A DNA stretch of 64,000 nucleotides from an uncultured Pelagibacteraceae bacterium (lineage in GTDB: Bacteria > Pseudomonadota > Alphaproteobacteria > Pelagibacterales > Pelagibacteraceae). Within the stretch, counting starts at the first letter, position 1; each line of letters starts with the position of its first letter. The notes beneath the pieces were generated by a model. It saw only the letters and a program-made list of their open reading frames with translations. It was not told the DNA's origin and did not search any database. The translations under genes were made by a program, and so were the position numbers. Positions 41,472 to 50,670 of this stretch are shown here, in pieces. The stretch is taken from the NCBI GenBank assembly GCA_902568235.1, contig CACFPS010000002.1, forward strand, positions 1-64,000, read 5' to 3'.

Positions 41472-43073
41472 TTAATATCCTTTAGCGAAACCATCTTTTC
41501 TAGGATCTGAACCTCCAATTAAATTACCTTTCTTTCTATCTATGCTTATTGCTTGCCCACCTCCATGAGTCTCATCAATGTATTGTGCGTCATGACCAAT
41601 TTTTTTTAATCCTTCCATTACTTCACGAGGAACAGATTTTTCTAATTTATAAATATTGTTAAAATGAAAAGCTCTTGGAAAACTGATAGCTTGTTGTGGA
41701 GAAAGATTATAATCCAAAATACTATTCAAAACATGTACCTGGCCTACTGGTTGGTATTGGCCACCCATTACGCCATAACTTAATGTTTGATCACCATTCT
41801 TATCTAAAATCATTCCAGGTATGATCGTGTGTAAAGGTCTCTTTAAGCCTTGAATACAGTTTGGATGTCCATCTTCAAGTCTAAAATTTGTTCCTCTATT
41901 GTGCATAATAATACCAGTTTTCTTAGTTGTAATTCCTGAGCCAAATGCATAACAAACTGAATTTATTATTGAAACAGTGTTTAAGTCTTTATCAACTACT
42001 GTAAGATAAACAGTCTCAGGATGACTTGGAATGTTTAAGTCACCAACATCTGAGCATGCTTTTATAGAAATATTTTTATAAATATCGTCAATAAAATTTT
42101 CTGATAAAATTTTTTCTAAATTTAAATCTATAAAATCTGGATCTCCAAAATTTTCTTCTTTAATTTTATAAGCTTGCTTTGTTACTTCAGCTTCCAGATG
42201 AAATCTTTCTACACTATTAAATTTATAATTTTCTATTTTTAATTTATCTAACAATTTCATCATTATTAAAACAGTTACACCAGGGCCATTAGGAGGACAT
42301 TGATGAATATCTACATTTTTATAATTAGAAAATATTGTTTTAGATTTAATTGTTTTTTGTTTTGAGAAATCCTCTAGTGAATGTAGTCCTCCAAGTTCAT
42401 TTAAAGATTTAACCATATCGTTAGCTATAGATCCTTCATAAAACTCAGCAATGCCTTTTTTTGATATTAATTCCAAAGTATTAGCCAGCGGGTCAGATTT
42501 TCTTATTTCTTTGTTTTGATAGCTTTTTCCATTATTTAGTAATAATTTTTTTGAATTTATATTCTCTGATAATTTTCCTAAATTTTTATTCCAAGCATTT
42601 GCAACAACTTTAGTGACCTTGAAGCCATTTCTGGCTATATTAATTGCAGGTATAAATAATTTTTCAAAATCGAGTTTTCCAAAGTCATCATGAATTTTTT
42701 TCCAGGCATCAACAGCCCCAGGGATGGTTACAGAATGTGGACTAGTTAATCCTATTTTATCTATGTTATTATTTTTAAAAAAATCATAATTTGCTTTTTC
42801 AGGTGCTATGCCTGAACCGTTATAAGCGACTGGGTCCTTGCCTTCCATTTTAATAATAGCAAAACAATCTCCGCCAATGCTTGTTGCGTTTGGTTCAACA
42901 ACAGATAGTATTATTGATGCACTTATTGCAGCATCCACTGCATTTCCTCCATTTTTTAAAATCTTTAAAGCTTCTTCTGTCGCCAATGGATGAGAAGTTG
43001 CCACCATTGCATTTGAAGAAATAGCATCATTTTCTTTTGTTGATTGATAATTCATAGTACTGCTTAACTTCAA
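41472..43073 (-). CDS. ggt: gamma-glutamyltransferase family protein
   Basis: ATSHPLATEEALKILKNGGNAVDAAI; HPETVYLTVVDKDLNTVSIINSV; GVMGGQYQPVG. Confidence 0.93.
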   Translation of the reverse strand: MKLSSTMNYQSTKENDAISSNAMVATSHPLATEEALKILKNGGNAVDAAISASIILSVVEPNATSIGGDCFAIIKMEGKDPVAYNGSGIAPEKANYDFFKNNNIDKIGLTSPHSVTIPGAVDAWKKIHDDFGKLDFEKLFIPAINIARNGFKVTKVVANAWNKNLGKLSENINSKKLLLNNGKSYQNKEIRKSDPLANTLELISKKGIAEFYEGSIANDMVKSLNELGGLHSLEDFSKQKTIKSKTIFSNYKNVDIHQCPPNGPGVTVLIMMKLLDKLKIENYKFNSVERFHLEAEVTKQAYKIKEENFGDPDFIDLNLEKILSENFIDDIYKNISIKACSDVGDLNIPSHPETVYLTVVDKDLNTVSIINSVCYAFGSGITTKKTGIIMHNRGTNFRLEDGHPNCIQGLKRPLHTIIPGMILDKNGDQTLSYGVMGGQYQPVGQVHVLNSILDYNLSPQQAISFPRAFHFNNIYKLEKSVPREVMEGLKKIGHDAQYIDETHGGGQAISIDRKKGNLIGGSDPRKDGFAKGY

Positions 43074-43082
43074 AAAATATAA

Positions 43083-44288
43083 ATGATAAATAAAGTAAAT
43101 AAAAGCATTATAATTTTCGCAATATTTGCATTTGGTTTTTTTATTTCTAATTTATTAAGGTCGATAACTGCTACTCTTACACCTGTCTTAACAAATGAAT
43201 TTAATTTAACTGCTGGAAACCTGGGTCTACTTGCTGGTGGATACTTTTTAGGTTTTTCACTCATGCAAATCCCAGCTGGTTTATTGCTAGATAAATATGG
43301 TCCAAAGAAAGTAGTTGCCTATCTTTTACTTATTGCATTAGTAGCTACAATTTCATTTGCTTTTGCAAAGAACTTTACAGGTTTGTTGATTTCAAGATTT
43401 TTTATTGGCGTAGGTGTTAGTGCTTGTTTAATGGGCCCTTTGACTGGTTATAGATTGTGGTTTAAAGAAAAGTATCAGCAAAGAGCCAATTCTTGGATGT
43501 TGATGGTAGCAAGTTTCGGATTTGTAACCTCTACCTTACCCGTACAAATTTTATTGCCAATGATTGGATGGAGATCAATTTTTCTTTTGATTGTTTTTTT
43601 AATTCTTTTAAGTGTAATTCTAATATTACTTTTTACACCAAATTGGGAAACTGAGAAGAAAATTGAAAATTATAGTATTACAGGTGGCTTAACTGAAATT
43701 TGGAAAAATAAATTTTTTATCAGTTTAATTCCAATTGCTTTTTTTAACTATGGTGGCGTTCAAGCTATGCAAACACTTTGGGCAGGTCCATGGATGCTTA
43801 ATGTTTCTGGTTTTTCACCACTAGCAAGCGCAATTGGTTTATTTTGGATAAATATTACTATGTTATTTGGTTTTTTAGTTTGGGGATACCTTTTACCAAA
43901 ATTTTCTGCTTATGGCATTGATAGCATGAAGATAGTTAAAATAGGATTACCTTTCAGTTACATAATATTTTTCTTAATAATAATAATGGGTCCAAAAGCA
44001 GGTGCGTCAATGTTTGCATTATATATTCTTTCTTCAATTGTTTTATCATTGACACAGCCAGCTATAGCTTTAAATTTTCCAAAGCAACTGGCGGGCAAAT
44101 CACTTACCTCTTTTAATGTTTTTATTCACTCAGGAACTTTTTTTGTTCAGTGGGGAATAGGATTAATAATAGATTATTGTAAAAATATAGGTTTTGATAC
44201 AATTTTAAGCTATAAAATCTCTTTTTTTGTGTTTTTAGTTATATGTATTTTAAGTTATTTATTTTTTATATTTAAAAATAAAAATTAA
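43083..44288 (+). CDS. MFS transporter
   Basis: 12-TM-like; GYFLGFSLMQIPAGLLLDKYGPKKV. Confidence 0.92.
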   Translation: MINKVNKSIIIFAIFAFGFFISNLLRSITATLTPVLTNEFNLTAGNLGLLAGGYFLGFSLMQIPAGLLLDKYGPKKVVAYLLLIALVATISFAFAKNFTGLLISRFFIGVGVSACLMGPLTGYRLWFKEKYQQRANSWMLMVASFGFVTSTLPVQILLPMIGWRSIFLLIVFLILLSVILILLFTPNWETEKKIENYSITGGLTEIWKNKFFISLIPIAFFNYGGVQAMQTLWAGPWMLNVSGFSPLASAIGLFWINITMLFGFLVWGYLLPKFSAYGIDSMKIVKIGLPFSYIIFFLIIIMGPKAGASMFALYILSSIVLSLTQPAIALNFPKQLAGKSLTSFNVFIHSGTFFVQWGIGLIIDYCKNIGFDTILSYKISFFVFLVICILSYLFFIFKNKN

Positions 44289-45083
44289 TTGATGGTATCT
44301 AAAATAATAATAACTGCATTAATAATTTATTTCATACTTTTATTATCTATATCACTTTTTCAAAGAAAGCTTTTGTATTATCCTAAAGTAAATAATTATT
44401 CAGATGGTTATAAACTAAACCACGAGATAGACATTGTTAATATAAATTCTGAAAATAATCTAATTGGATGGTACTGCAAAAAAGATAGTAATAATAAAAC
44501 AATACTACTTCTGCATGGAAATGCAGGGACTCTCGAAAATAGAATTTATAAATTAAATGAGTTTTATAATTTAAATTTAAACTACTTAATTTTTGCTTAT
44601 AGAGGGTACAGTGGAAATGATGGAAAACCAACTGAACAAGGAATTTATTATGATACGAATGAAGCTATTAAATGGCTAAAATCTAATGGAGTGGAAGAAA
44701 AAAATATAGTGATTTATGGAGAGTCATTAGGAACTGCTGTGGCTATTGAAGTTGGTCAAAATAAAAATTTTGGTGGAATAATTTTAGAAGCACCTTTTAC
44801 ATCAATGGTAGAATTAGGCCAAAAATATTATCCTATTTTTCCAGTTAAATTTCTTCTTAAAGATAAATATGAAAATAAAAATAAAATTAAAAATTTGAAA
44901 TCACCCATTTTAGTTTTACACGGAAGAAAAGATAAAATCGTACCATTTTATATGGGAGAAAAAATTTTTGAAATGGCAAATAATCCTAAATTTAAATACT
45001 TTACAGATTTGGATGATCATATGATGGACTTTAATGATAAGTTAATAAATGAAATCGATTCATTTATTGAAAATTTAAATTAG
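44289..45083 (+). CDS. alpha/beta hydrolase
   Basis: LLLHGNAGTLENR; YGESLGTAVA; LHGRKDKIVPF. Confidence 0.92.
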   Translation: MMVSKIIITALIIYFILLLSISLFQRKLLYYPKVNNYSDGYKLNHEIDIVNINSENNLIGWYCKKDSNNKTILLLHGNAGTLENRIYKLNEFYNLNLNYLIFAYRGYSGNDGKPTEQGIYYDTNEAIKWLKSNGVEEKNIVIYGESLGTAVAIEVGQNKNFGGIILEAPFTSMVELGQKYYPIFPVKFLLKDKYENKNKIKNLKSPILVLHGRKDKIVPFYMGEKIFEMANNPKFKYFTDLDDHMMDFNDKLINEIDSFIENLN

Positions 45084-46306
45084 TTTTGTTTGACTTTTAA
45101 TAAAATAAGTAAACCAATCAAAAGAAGAATTATTGCTGAAGAAAAGCCTATTCTTTGACTACTTGATATATAAGTAATTGTGCTTACTAGTAAAGGCCCA
45201 ATAAAAGATGTTAATTTTCCTGACAAAGCAAATAGACCAAAGCCCGAAGCTTGATTATTTTCATCAATAGATTTAGTAATGAAAACTCTGCTAGCTGACT
45301 GAATTGGGCCGATAAAAAAACCATTAATTGCAGCGAAAATCAAAAAAAATAACTGTGACTTAACGAAAAGAATTATTGATGAAGAAATAATTAAACCAAA
45401 TAGAGAAAAAATAATTACTGATTTGGATGAGAATTTATCATTGGCATAACCTCCTACTATCGCGCCTATAAAGGCAGTAACATTCATAAGTATTGATAAT
45501 ATTAGCAAATCTTTGATTTCTAAATTGAAAACACCTACTGCAAATATTCCACCCATTACTATAATGGCATTCAAACCATCTGCATAAAGCATTCTTGCAA
45601 TTAAAAACTTTCCTAAATTATTTAAACCATTATTCCAAATTAAATCTTTAATTTTTTTTATATTATTTTGGGATACTTCGATCTTGTTATTTATTTTTGT
45701 TTTTAAACTAAATAAAAAAGGAATTGAAAAAACCAGATACCAAACAGCAACAACAATTGATGTGGCTCTGATATTTTCTGAATTTTCTATTAAAAGACCA
45801 AAGGGCAAAGCATCATTATCTATAAAAACCTTTATACAAATTATTAATATTAATATTCCCCCAATATAACCTAATGCAAAACTAAAACCTGAAGATTTGC
45901 CCAAATCTTTTGTATTTGAAATTCTTTTAAGGATTGAATTATAAAAAATTAGGCTTAATTCATAAAAAAAATTTGCAAGAGCAACTATAATCAAAGTAAA
46001 TAATAAATATTTTTCAGAAGGTTTTGAAAACCATAATAAAGTTGTTAACGAAATACATATTATTGTAAATAATTTAATAAAGAATTCTGTAAAATTTTTT
46101 TTATCTGCGTAACTTCCTAATATTGGACCAATTATTGCTACTAACACCCCAGTCGCTCCTATAGCCCAACCCCAGTAGGATTGCCCCAAAACAGGATTAG
46201 GAGCAATTTGTTTCGCAAAATATGTTGAGAAAATAAAAGTAATTATAATTGTCGTAAATGCAGAATTAGCGAAGTCATATAAAGCAAAATTAAGAACTTT
46301 TTTCAT
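45080..46306 (-). CDS. MFS transporter (UMF1/Atg22-like)
   Basis: YDFANSAFTTIIITFIFSTYFAKQIA; GPIQSASRVFI. Confidence 0.88.
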   Translation of the reverse strand: MKKVLNFALYDFANSAFTTIIITFIFSTYFAKQIAPNPVLGQSYWGWAIGATGVLVAIIGPILGSYADKKNFTEFFIKLFTIICISLTTLLWFSKPSEKYLLFTLIIVALANFFYELSLIFYNSILKRISNTKDLGKSSGFSFALGYIGGILILIICIKVFIDNDALPFGLLIENSENIRATSIVVAVWYLVFSIPFLFSLKTKINNKIEVSQNNIKKIKDLIWNNGLNNLGKFLIARMLYADGLNAIIVMGGIFAVGVFNLEIKDLLILSILMNVTAFIGAIVGGYANDKFSSKSVIIFSLFGLIISSSIILFVKSQLFFLIFAAINGFFIGPIQSASRVFITKSIDENNQASGFGLFALSGKLTSFIGPLLVSTITYISSSQRIGFSSAIILLLIGLLILLKVKQN

Positions 46307-46379
46307 TAAATTTTATAATCATATTTTATTCATAATTTAAACAAACCATATACAAAATTTTACTTTACTCTTATTTTAT

Positions 46380-46949
46380 ATGAAATTTAAAGTATTAATT
46401 GTATTAATTTTTTTGATTTGTAAAAATTCTTTCGCTGATCCTAATAAATTAGAAACTAAAGATTTTTTTTATATTGGAAAAATGCAATCATATAATAATG
46501 ATTTTACACTTTATTTTAAAACTAGAAATAAAGCTGTACTTGCTAGAGGAGAAGAATTTAATTATATCACTGATTATCCGCAAGATTTATATTTGTATGA
46601 TCATACTACAAAACAAGATAAACCAATTATTTCTTATGATTGGTTTCCTAGCCAACTTAAAAAAATAACAAAATCATATAATTATCCATTGTTTCCAGAG
46701 GATTTCGCTTATTATTTACTAAATGATAATAACACTTTAATTTTAGTGAGTGCTCAAAAAAAATTTTACCAAAATTTAAAATTTAATATTCAAAATAAAA
46801 AACTTTCACTAATGGATAACAAAGGAAAATTAGATTTTATTATTTCTTCATTTGCAAGAAGTTGTGGTTATTCATCACTTAAAGATAATTTTGAATGCAG
46901 ATTATATAAACCTTTAATTTCTAGTAACTTAATTAGTTCAATTGAGTAA
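46380..46949 (+). CDS. hypothetical exported protein
   Basis: 189-aa ORF with N-terminal signal peptide-like KVLIVLIFLICKNSFA. Confidence 0.6.
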   Translation: MKFKVLIVLIFLICKNSFADPNKLETKDFFYIGKMQSYNNDFTLYFKTRNKAVLARGEEFNYITDYPQDLYLYDHTTKQDKPIISYDWFPSQLKKITKSYNYPLFPEDFAYYLLNDNNTLILVSAQKKFYQNLKFNIQNKKLSLMDNKGKLDFIISSFARSCGYSSLKDNFECRLYKPLISSNLISSIE

Positions 46950-47850
46950 AAGCTTTAGCAAATTGTTCTGCATCGAAGATCTGCAAATCATCTTCTTTTT
47001 CACCTAAACCCAAGGCCACAATAGGGATTTTATATTTTTTTGATATTGAGACTAATATACCACCTTTTGCAGTTCCATCCAACTTCGTCATAATTAATCC
47101 TGTTATAGGAATAACCTTATTGAATTCCTCTAGTTGATTAATAATATTTTGACCAGATGTTGCATCCAAAACCAAAATTACTTCATGTGGAGCGGTAGAG
47201 TCACTTTTACTAATAACATTGGCAATTTTTTTAAACTCATCCATTAAATTTTTTTTATTCTGCAATCTTCCAGCAGTGTCAATTAATATCTGATCAACTT
47301 GATTATTTTTTGCATGTTCCATTGCTTTGTATGCTACAGATGCAGGATCTGACCCTGCATCTGATTTAACTAAATCTACACCAACTTTTTCTGACCATTT
47401 TTCCAATTGTTCAATGGCTGCTGCTCTAAATGTGTCACAAGCAGAAAATAAAACTTTGTTATCAGCTTCTTTAAATATTTTTCCTATTTTTCCAATTGTT
47501 GTTGTTTTTCCAACGCCATTTACTCCAGATACTAAAATAACATTTTGTGATTTTTTTTTTTCAAAAAAACTTTTTTTTTCCAATGGTTTCATCAAGTCAG
47601 TAATATAACCACTTAATATTTTATTTACTTCTTGAATTGTATCATTTTTAGGGTCAATTTTTTTTTGAGCGATAATATTTTTGATTTCAGCTGCAGCATC
47701 CACACCAACATCAGAACTAATTAAAAACTCTTCTATCTTGTCTAAAGTATTGTCGTCAATTTCTTTTTTTACAATTATTTCCCTTAAACCAGATGCAATG
47801 TTACTAGCACTTTTTCTAAAACCTAATTTAAATTTATCAAATATACCCAT
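46933..47850 (-). CDS. ftsY: signal recognition particle receptor FtsY
   Basis: VSGVNGVGKTTTIGKIG, DTFRAAAIEQLEKW, DTAGRLQNKKNLM, TKLDGTAKGG. Confidence 0.97.
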   Translation of the reverse strand: MGIFDKFKLGFRKSASNIASGLREIIVKKEIDDNTLDKIEEFLISSDVGVDAAAEIKNIIAQKKIDPKNDTIQEVNKILSGYITDLMKPLEKKSFFEKKKSQNVILVSGVNGVGKTTTIGKIGKIFKEADNKVLFSACDTFRAAAIEQLEKWSEKVGVDLVKSDAGSDPASVAYKAMEHAKNNQVDQILIDTAGRLQNKKNLMDEFKKIANVISKSDSTAPHEVILVLDATSGQNIINQLEEFNKVIPITGLIMTKLDGTAKGGILVSISKKYKIPIVALGLGEKEDDLQIFDAEQFAKAFTQLN

Positions 47851-48674
47851 TAGATATTAATTTTTATTTCTTCAATATTTGAAACAGGGCCTTTCATAGT
47901 AATATTTTTATTTTCATCTATTAAAATTAATAATTTTCCTAAATTAAATTCAATTTCAGTTTGAGTATTTTCCATTTTTTCTAAATTTGCTGCCACCGCT
48001 GTTGCACAAGCAGCTGTTCCACAAGCTTTAGTTAATCCAGCCCCTCTTTCCCAAACTTTAACTTTATAATGATTATCAGCTACTTTTTGTGCGAGTGTTA
48101 AATTACATTTTTCAGGAAATAATTCATGATTCTCTATATCAGGACCAACTTTTTCTAGATCAAAATTATCAATGTCATCTACAAAAAATATTACATGAGG
48201 ATTCCCCACATTAATCCCGATTCCTCCTTTTGTTATAACATTTTTTCTATTTTTAATTTCTAGTCCTAAATTTTTAGTATCCATAAATTTAATAATTGGA
48301 ATTTGATCCCAATTTGTTTTTGGCAAACCAATAATTGTTTCAACAAAGTTATTTTCTAGTATTTTTGATTTTAACTTTGTTGAATATACTACAAGATTAA
48401 TTTCATCTTTTTTTTTCTCTCTAGATAATAAATAAGCAACACATCTTGTACCATTTCCACAAGCACCGGAAGTACTACCGTCGGAATTATAAAACTCCAT
48501 TCCAGCATCAGCTTCATTATTTTCTGTAATATAAATAAGCTGATCACATCCAATAAAACTTCTATCACAAATCTTCAAAATCTGATTTTTGTTTAGGTCA
48601 ACTCTTTTTTGCCTTTGATCAATAATGACAAAGTCATTACCTAATCCATTCATTTTAAATGCATTAAATTCCAT
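47850..48674 (-). CDS. dapF: diaminopimelate epimerase
   Basis: KMNGLGNDFVIID, SGACGNGTRC, WERGAGLTKACGTAACA. Confidence 0.97.
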   Translation of the reverse strand: MEFNAFKMNGLGNDFVIIDQRQKRVDLNKNQILKICDRSFIGCDQLIYITENNEADAGMEFYNSDGSTSGACGNGTRCVAYLLSREKKKDEINLVVYSTKLKSKILENNFVETIIGLPKTNWDQIPIIKFMDTKNLGLEIKNRKNVITKGGIGINVGNPHVIFFVDDIDNFDLEKVGPDIENHELFPEKCNLTLAQKVADNHYKVKVWERGAGLTKACGTAACATAVAANLEKMENTQTEIEFNLGKLLILIDENKNITMKGPVSNIEEIKINI

Positions 48675-48698
48675 ATAAATAAATACTTAACTTATTTA

Positions 48699-48724
48699 TT
48701 GACTTTTTGAACCTCTAATATAAT
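48699..48724 (+). promoter_or_regulatory. putative sigma70 promoter upstream of the ffh leader RNA candidate
   Basis: Perfect TATAAT at 48719-48724; TTGACT at 48699-48704 but spacer is only 14 nt (TTATTG further upstream gives 17 nt). Confidence 0.45.
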
Positions 48725-48730
48725 TTATCG

Positions 48731-48834
48731 CCGTTTCCGCAAAATACAGCAATTTGCGGTGTCTTTGATTACAAAGAGATCGACATCAGTCAGCGAGGTT
48801 TCGCCCACTGGTGCGATACTTGCTGTGTGAAATT
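48731..48834 (+). ncRNA. candidate structured leader RNA upstream of ffh
   Basis: Three consecutive stem-loops: CCGCAAA/TTTGCGG (48737-48759), TCTTTG/CAAAGA (48762-48777), CAGCGAG/CTTGCTG enclosing TCGC/GCGA (48791-48825); locally GC-richer than flanks. Confidence 0.65.
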
Positions 48835-50193
48835 ATGTTTGAAAATTTAACTAATAAATTTGAAGAAATATTTTCTTCTTTAAAAAAAGCACCTTCTTTA
48901 GATGAGAAGCAGGTGGATGAAGGCTTAAAAAACATCAGACTAGCCCTTCTTGAAGCGGATGTGTCGCTTGAAGTAGTTAAAGAATTTATCAATAGAGTTA
49001 AACCAAAAGCATTAGGACAGGAAATAGTTCGCTCAACATCACCAGGACAAATGGTTGTAAAAATTGTTTATGATGAACTAGTTTCTTTTTTAGGAGACAA
49101 AACTTCAGATATACAGCTAAATGCCGTGCCCCCAGTGCCCATTATGCTTGTTGGACTTCAAGGATCTGGAAAAACAACAACAGCAGCAAAACTAGCAAGA
49201 TTTTTAGAAAAAAATAATAAAAAGAAAGTAATGATGGCCAGCCTTGATGTTTATAGGCCAGCGGCTCAAGAACAATTAAGATTACTAGGAGAACAAAATA
49301 ATATTTCAACTTTGCCCATAATAGACGGACAAGTTCCAGCAGATATTTGCAGAAGAGCAATAAGTGCCGCAAATTTAAATGGTTCAGAAATAATATTATT
49401 TGATACTGCGGGACGAACTCAAATTGATTTTCAGATGATGAATGAAATCAAACAAATAGAAAATATAATTAATCCATCGGAAACAATATTAGTTGCGGAC
49501 TCACTAACAGGACAAGTTGCGGCCAATGTTGCAAAAGAATTTAAAAATACAGTTAATTTAACTGGAATTGTCCTTACAAGATCAGATGGTGATGGTAGAG
49601 GTGGAGCAGCATTAAGTATGAAGTATATTGCAGATGTTCCAATCAAATTTTTAGGGGTCGGAGAAAAAATAGAAAATTTTGAGGTTTTCTATCCTGATAG
49701 AATAGCAAATAGATTGTTAGGCATGGGAGATATAGTTTCCTTAGTTGAAAAAGCATCAGAAGATTTAGATCAAGAAAATTTAAAAAAAACTGAAGAAAAA
49801 CTTAAAAAAGGACAGTTTTCATTAGAAGATTATCTTTCACAACTAAGACAAATGAAAAAAATGGGTGGTATTGAAGGTGTAATGTCTTTTCTTCCGGGAG
49901 TTTCAAAAATTAAATCTCAAATGGATCAAGCAGGTGTTGACGAAAAGATTATCACTCAAAATGAAGCTGTAATCTTGTCTATGACAAAAAAAGAAAGAGA
50001 GAATCCTAAAATAATTAATGGATCTAGAAAAAAAAGAATTGCTAGTGGCTCCGGAACTGATGTGGCTACGATCAATAAATTGTTAAAACAATTTAAAATG
50101 ATGTCTGAAATGATGAAAAAGATGTCAAAAGGAAATATGAAAGGAATGGCGGACAAAGGAATACCGCCTGAACTTTTTAATCAAATAAAATAA
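48835..50193 (+). CDS. ffh: signal recognition particle protein Ffh
   Basis: MFENLTNKFEEIF start, VGLQGSGKTTTAAKLA, DTAGRTQID, TRSDGDGRGGAAL; ATG at 48835 preferred over track start 48811, which lies inside hairpin 3. Confidence 0.97.
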   Translation: MFENLTNKFEEIFSSLKKAPSLDEKQVDEGLKNIRLALLEADVSLEVVKEFINRVKPKALGQEIVRSTSPGQMVVKIVYDELVSFLGDKTSDIQLNAVPPVPIMLVGLQGSGKTTTAAKLARFLEKNNKKKVMMASLDVYRPAAQEQLRLLGEQNNISTLPIIDGQVPADICRRAISAANLNGSEIILFDTAGRTQIDFQMMNEIKQIENIINPSETILVADSLTGQVAANVAKEFKNTVNLTGIVLTRSDGDGRGGAALSMKYIADVPIKFLGVGEKIENFEVFYPDRIANRLLGMGDIVSLVEKASEDLDQENLKKTEEKLKKGQFSLEDYLSQLRQMKKMGGIEGVMSFLPGVSKIKSQMDQAGVDEKIITQNEAVILSMTKKERENPKIINGSRKKRIASGSGTDVATINKLLKQFKMMSEMMKKMSKGNMKGMADKGIPPELFNQIK

Positions 50194-50211
50194 AATATAA
50201 AAGGAGAAAGA

Positions 50212-50670
50212 ATGTTAAAAATGAGATTATCAATGGGTGGAACAAAAAAAAGACCCGTTTATAAAATAGTAGTTGCTGATAGTAAGTTTCCCAGAGATGG
50301 AAGATTTATTGAAAAATTAGGATTTTATAATCCACTACTTCCAAAAGATAAAAAAGAAAGAGTAGGATTAGATATTGAAAGAATTAAATATTGGATAGAC
50401 CAAGGAGCAAGACCTACAACTAGAGTTGCCAGAATATTAGGTGAAAATGAAATAATGCCTATGCCAGCTAAAGGTAATAATCCTCAAAAAGCAATTCCTA
50501 AAAAGGATAGAAAAAAAGAAGGTGAAACTAGTGAAGCTAAAGCAGAAGCACCTAAAGCAGAGGCTAAAGCAGAAGCACCTAAAGAAGAAGCACCTAAAGC
50601 AGAGGCTAAAGCAGAAGCACCTAAAGCAGAGGCTAAAGCAGAAGCACCTAAAGCAGAGGAAAAGAAATAA
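50212..50670 (+). CDS. rpsP: 30S ribosomal protein S16 with APKAEA-repeat C-terminal tail
   Basis: KMRLSMGGTKKRPVYKIVVADSKFPRDGRFIEKLGFYNPL; SD aaaggagaaag. Confidence 0.97.
   Translation: MLKMRLSMGGTKKRPVYKIVVADSKFPRDGRFIEKLGFYNPLLPKDKKERVGLDIERIKYWIDQGARPTTRVARILGENEIMPMPAKGNNPQKAIPKKDRKKEGETSEAKAEAPKAEAKAEAPKEEAPKAEAKAEAPKAEAKAEAPKAEEKK
50536..50658 (+). repeat. 27-nt tandem repeat in rpsP 3' end
   Basis: gctaaagcagaagcacctaaagcagag at 50536, 50605, 50632 and a variant at 50563, with a 15-nt partial unit at 50590. Confidence 0.9.

Noticed and set aside
48811-48834. Extended N-terminus for Ffh (MRYLLCEI)
   Set aside because: Lies within hairpin 3 and is absent from the canonical Ffh start MFENLTNKFEEIF
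48731-48834. Could be the 4.5S/SRP RNA gene
   Set aside because: Lacks the conserved GGTCAGG...GGAAGCAGCC SRP core on either strand
50536-50658. CRISPR-like short repeats
   Set aside because: In-frame protein-coding tandem repeat with no spacers
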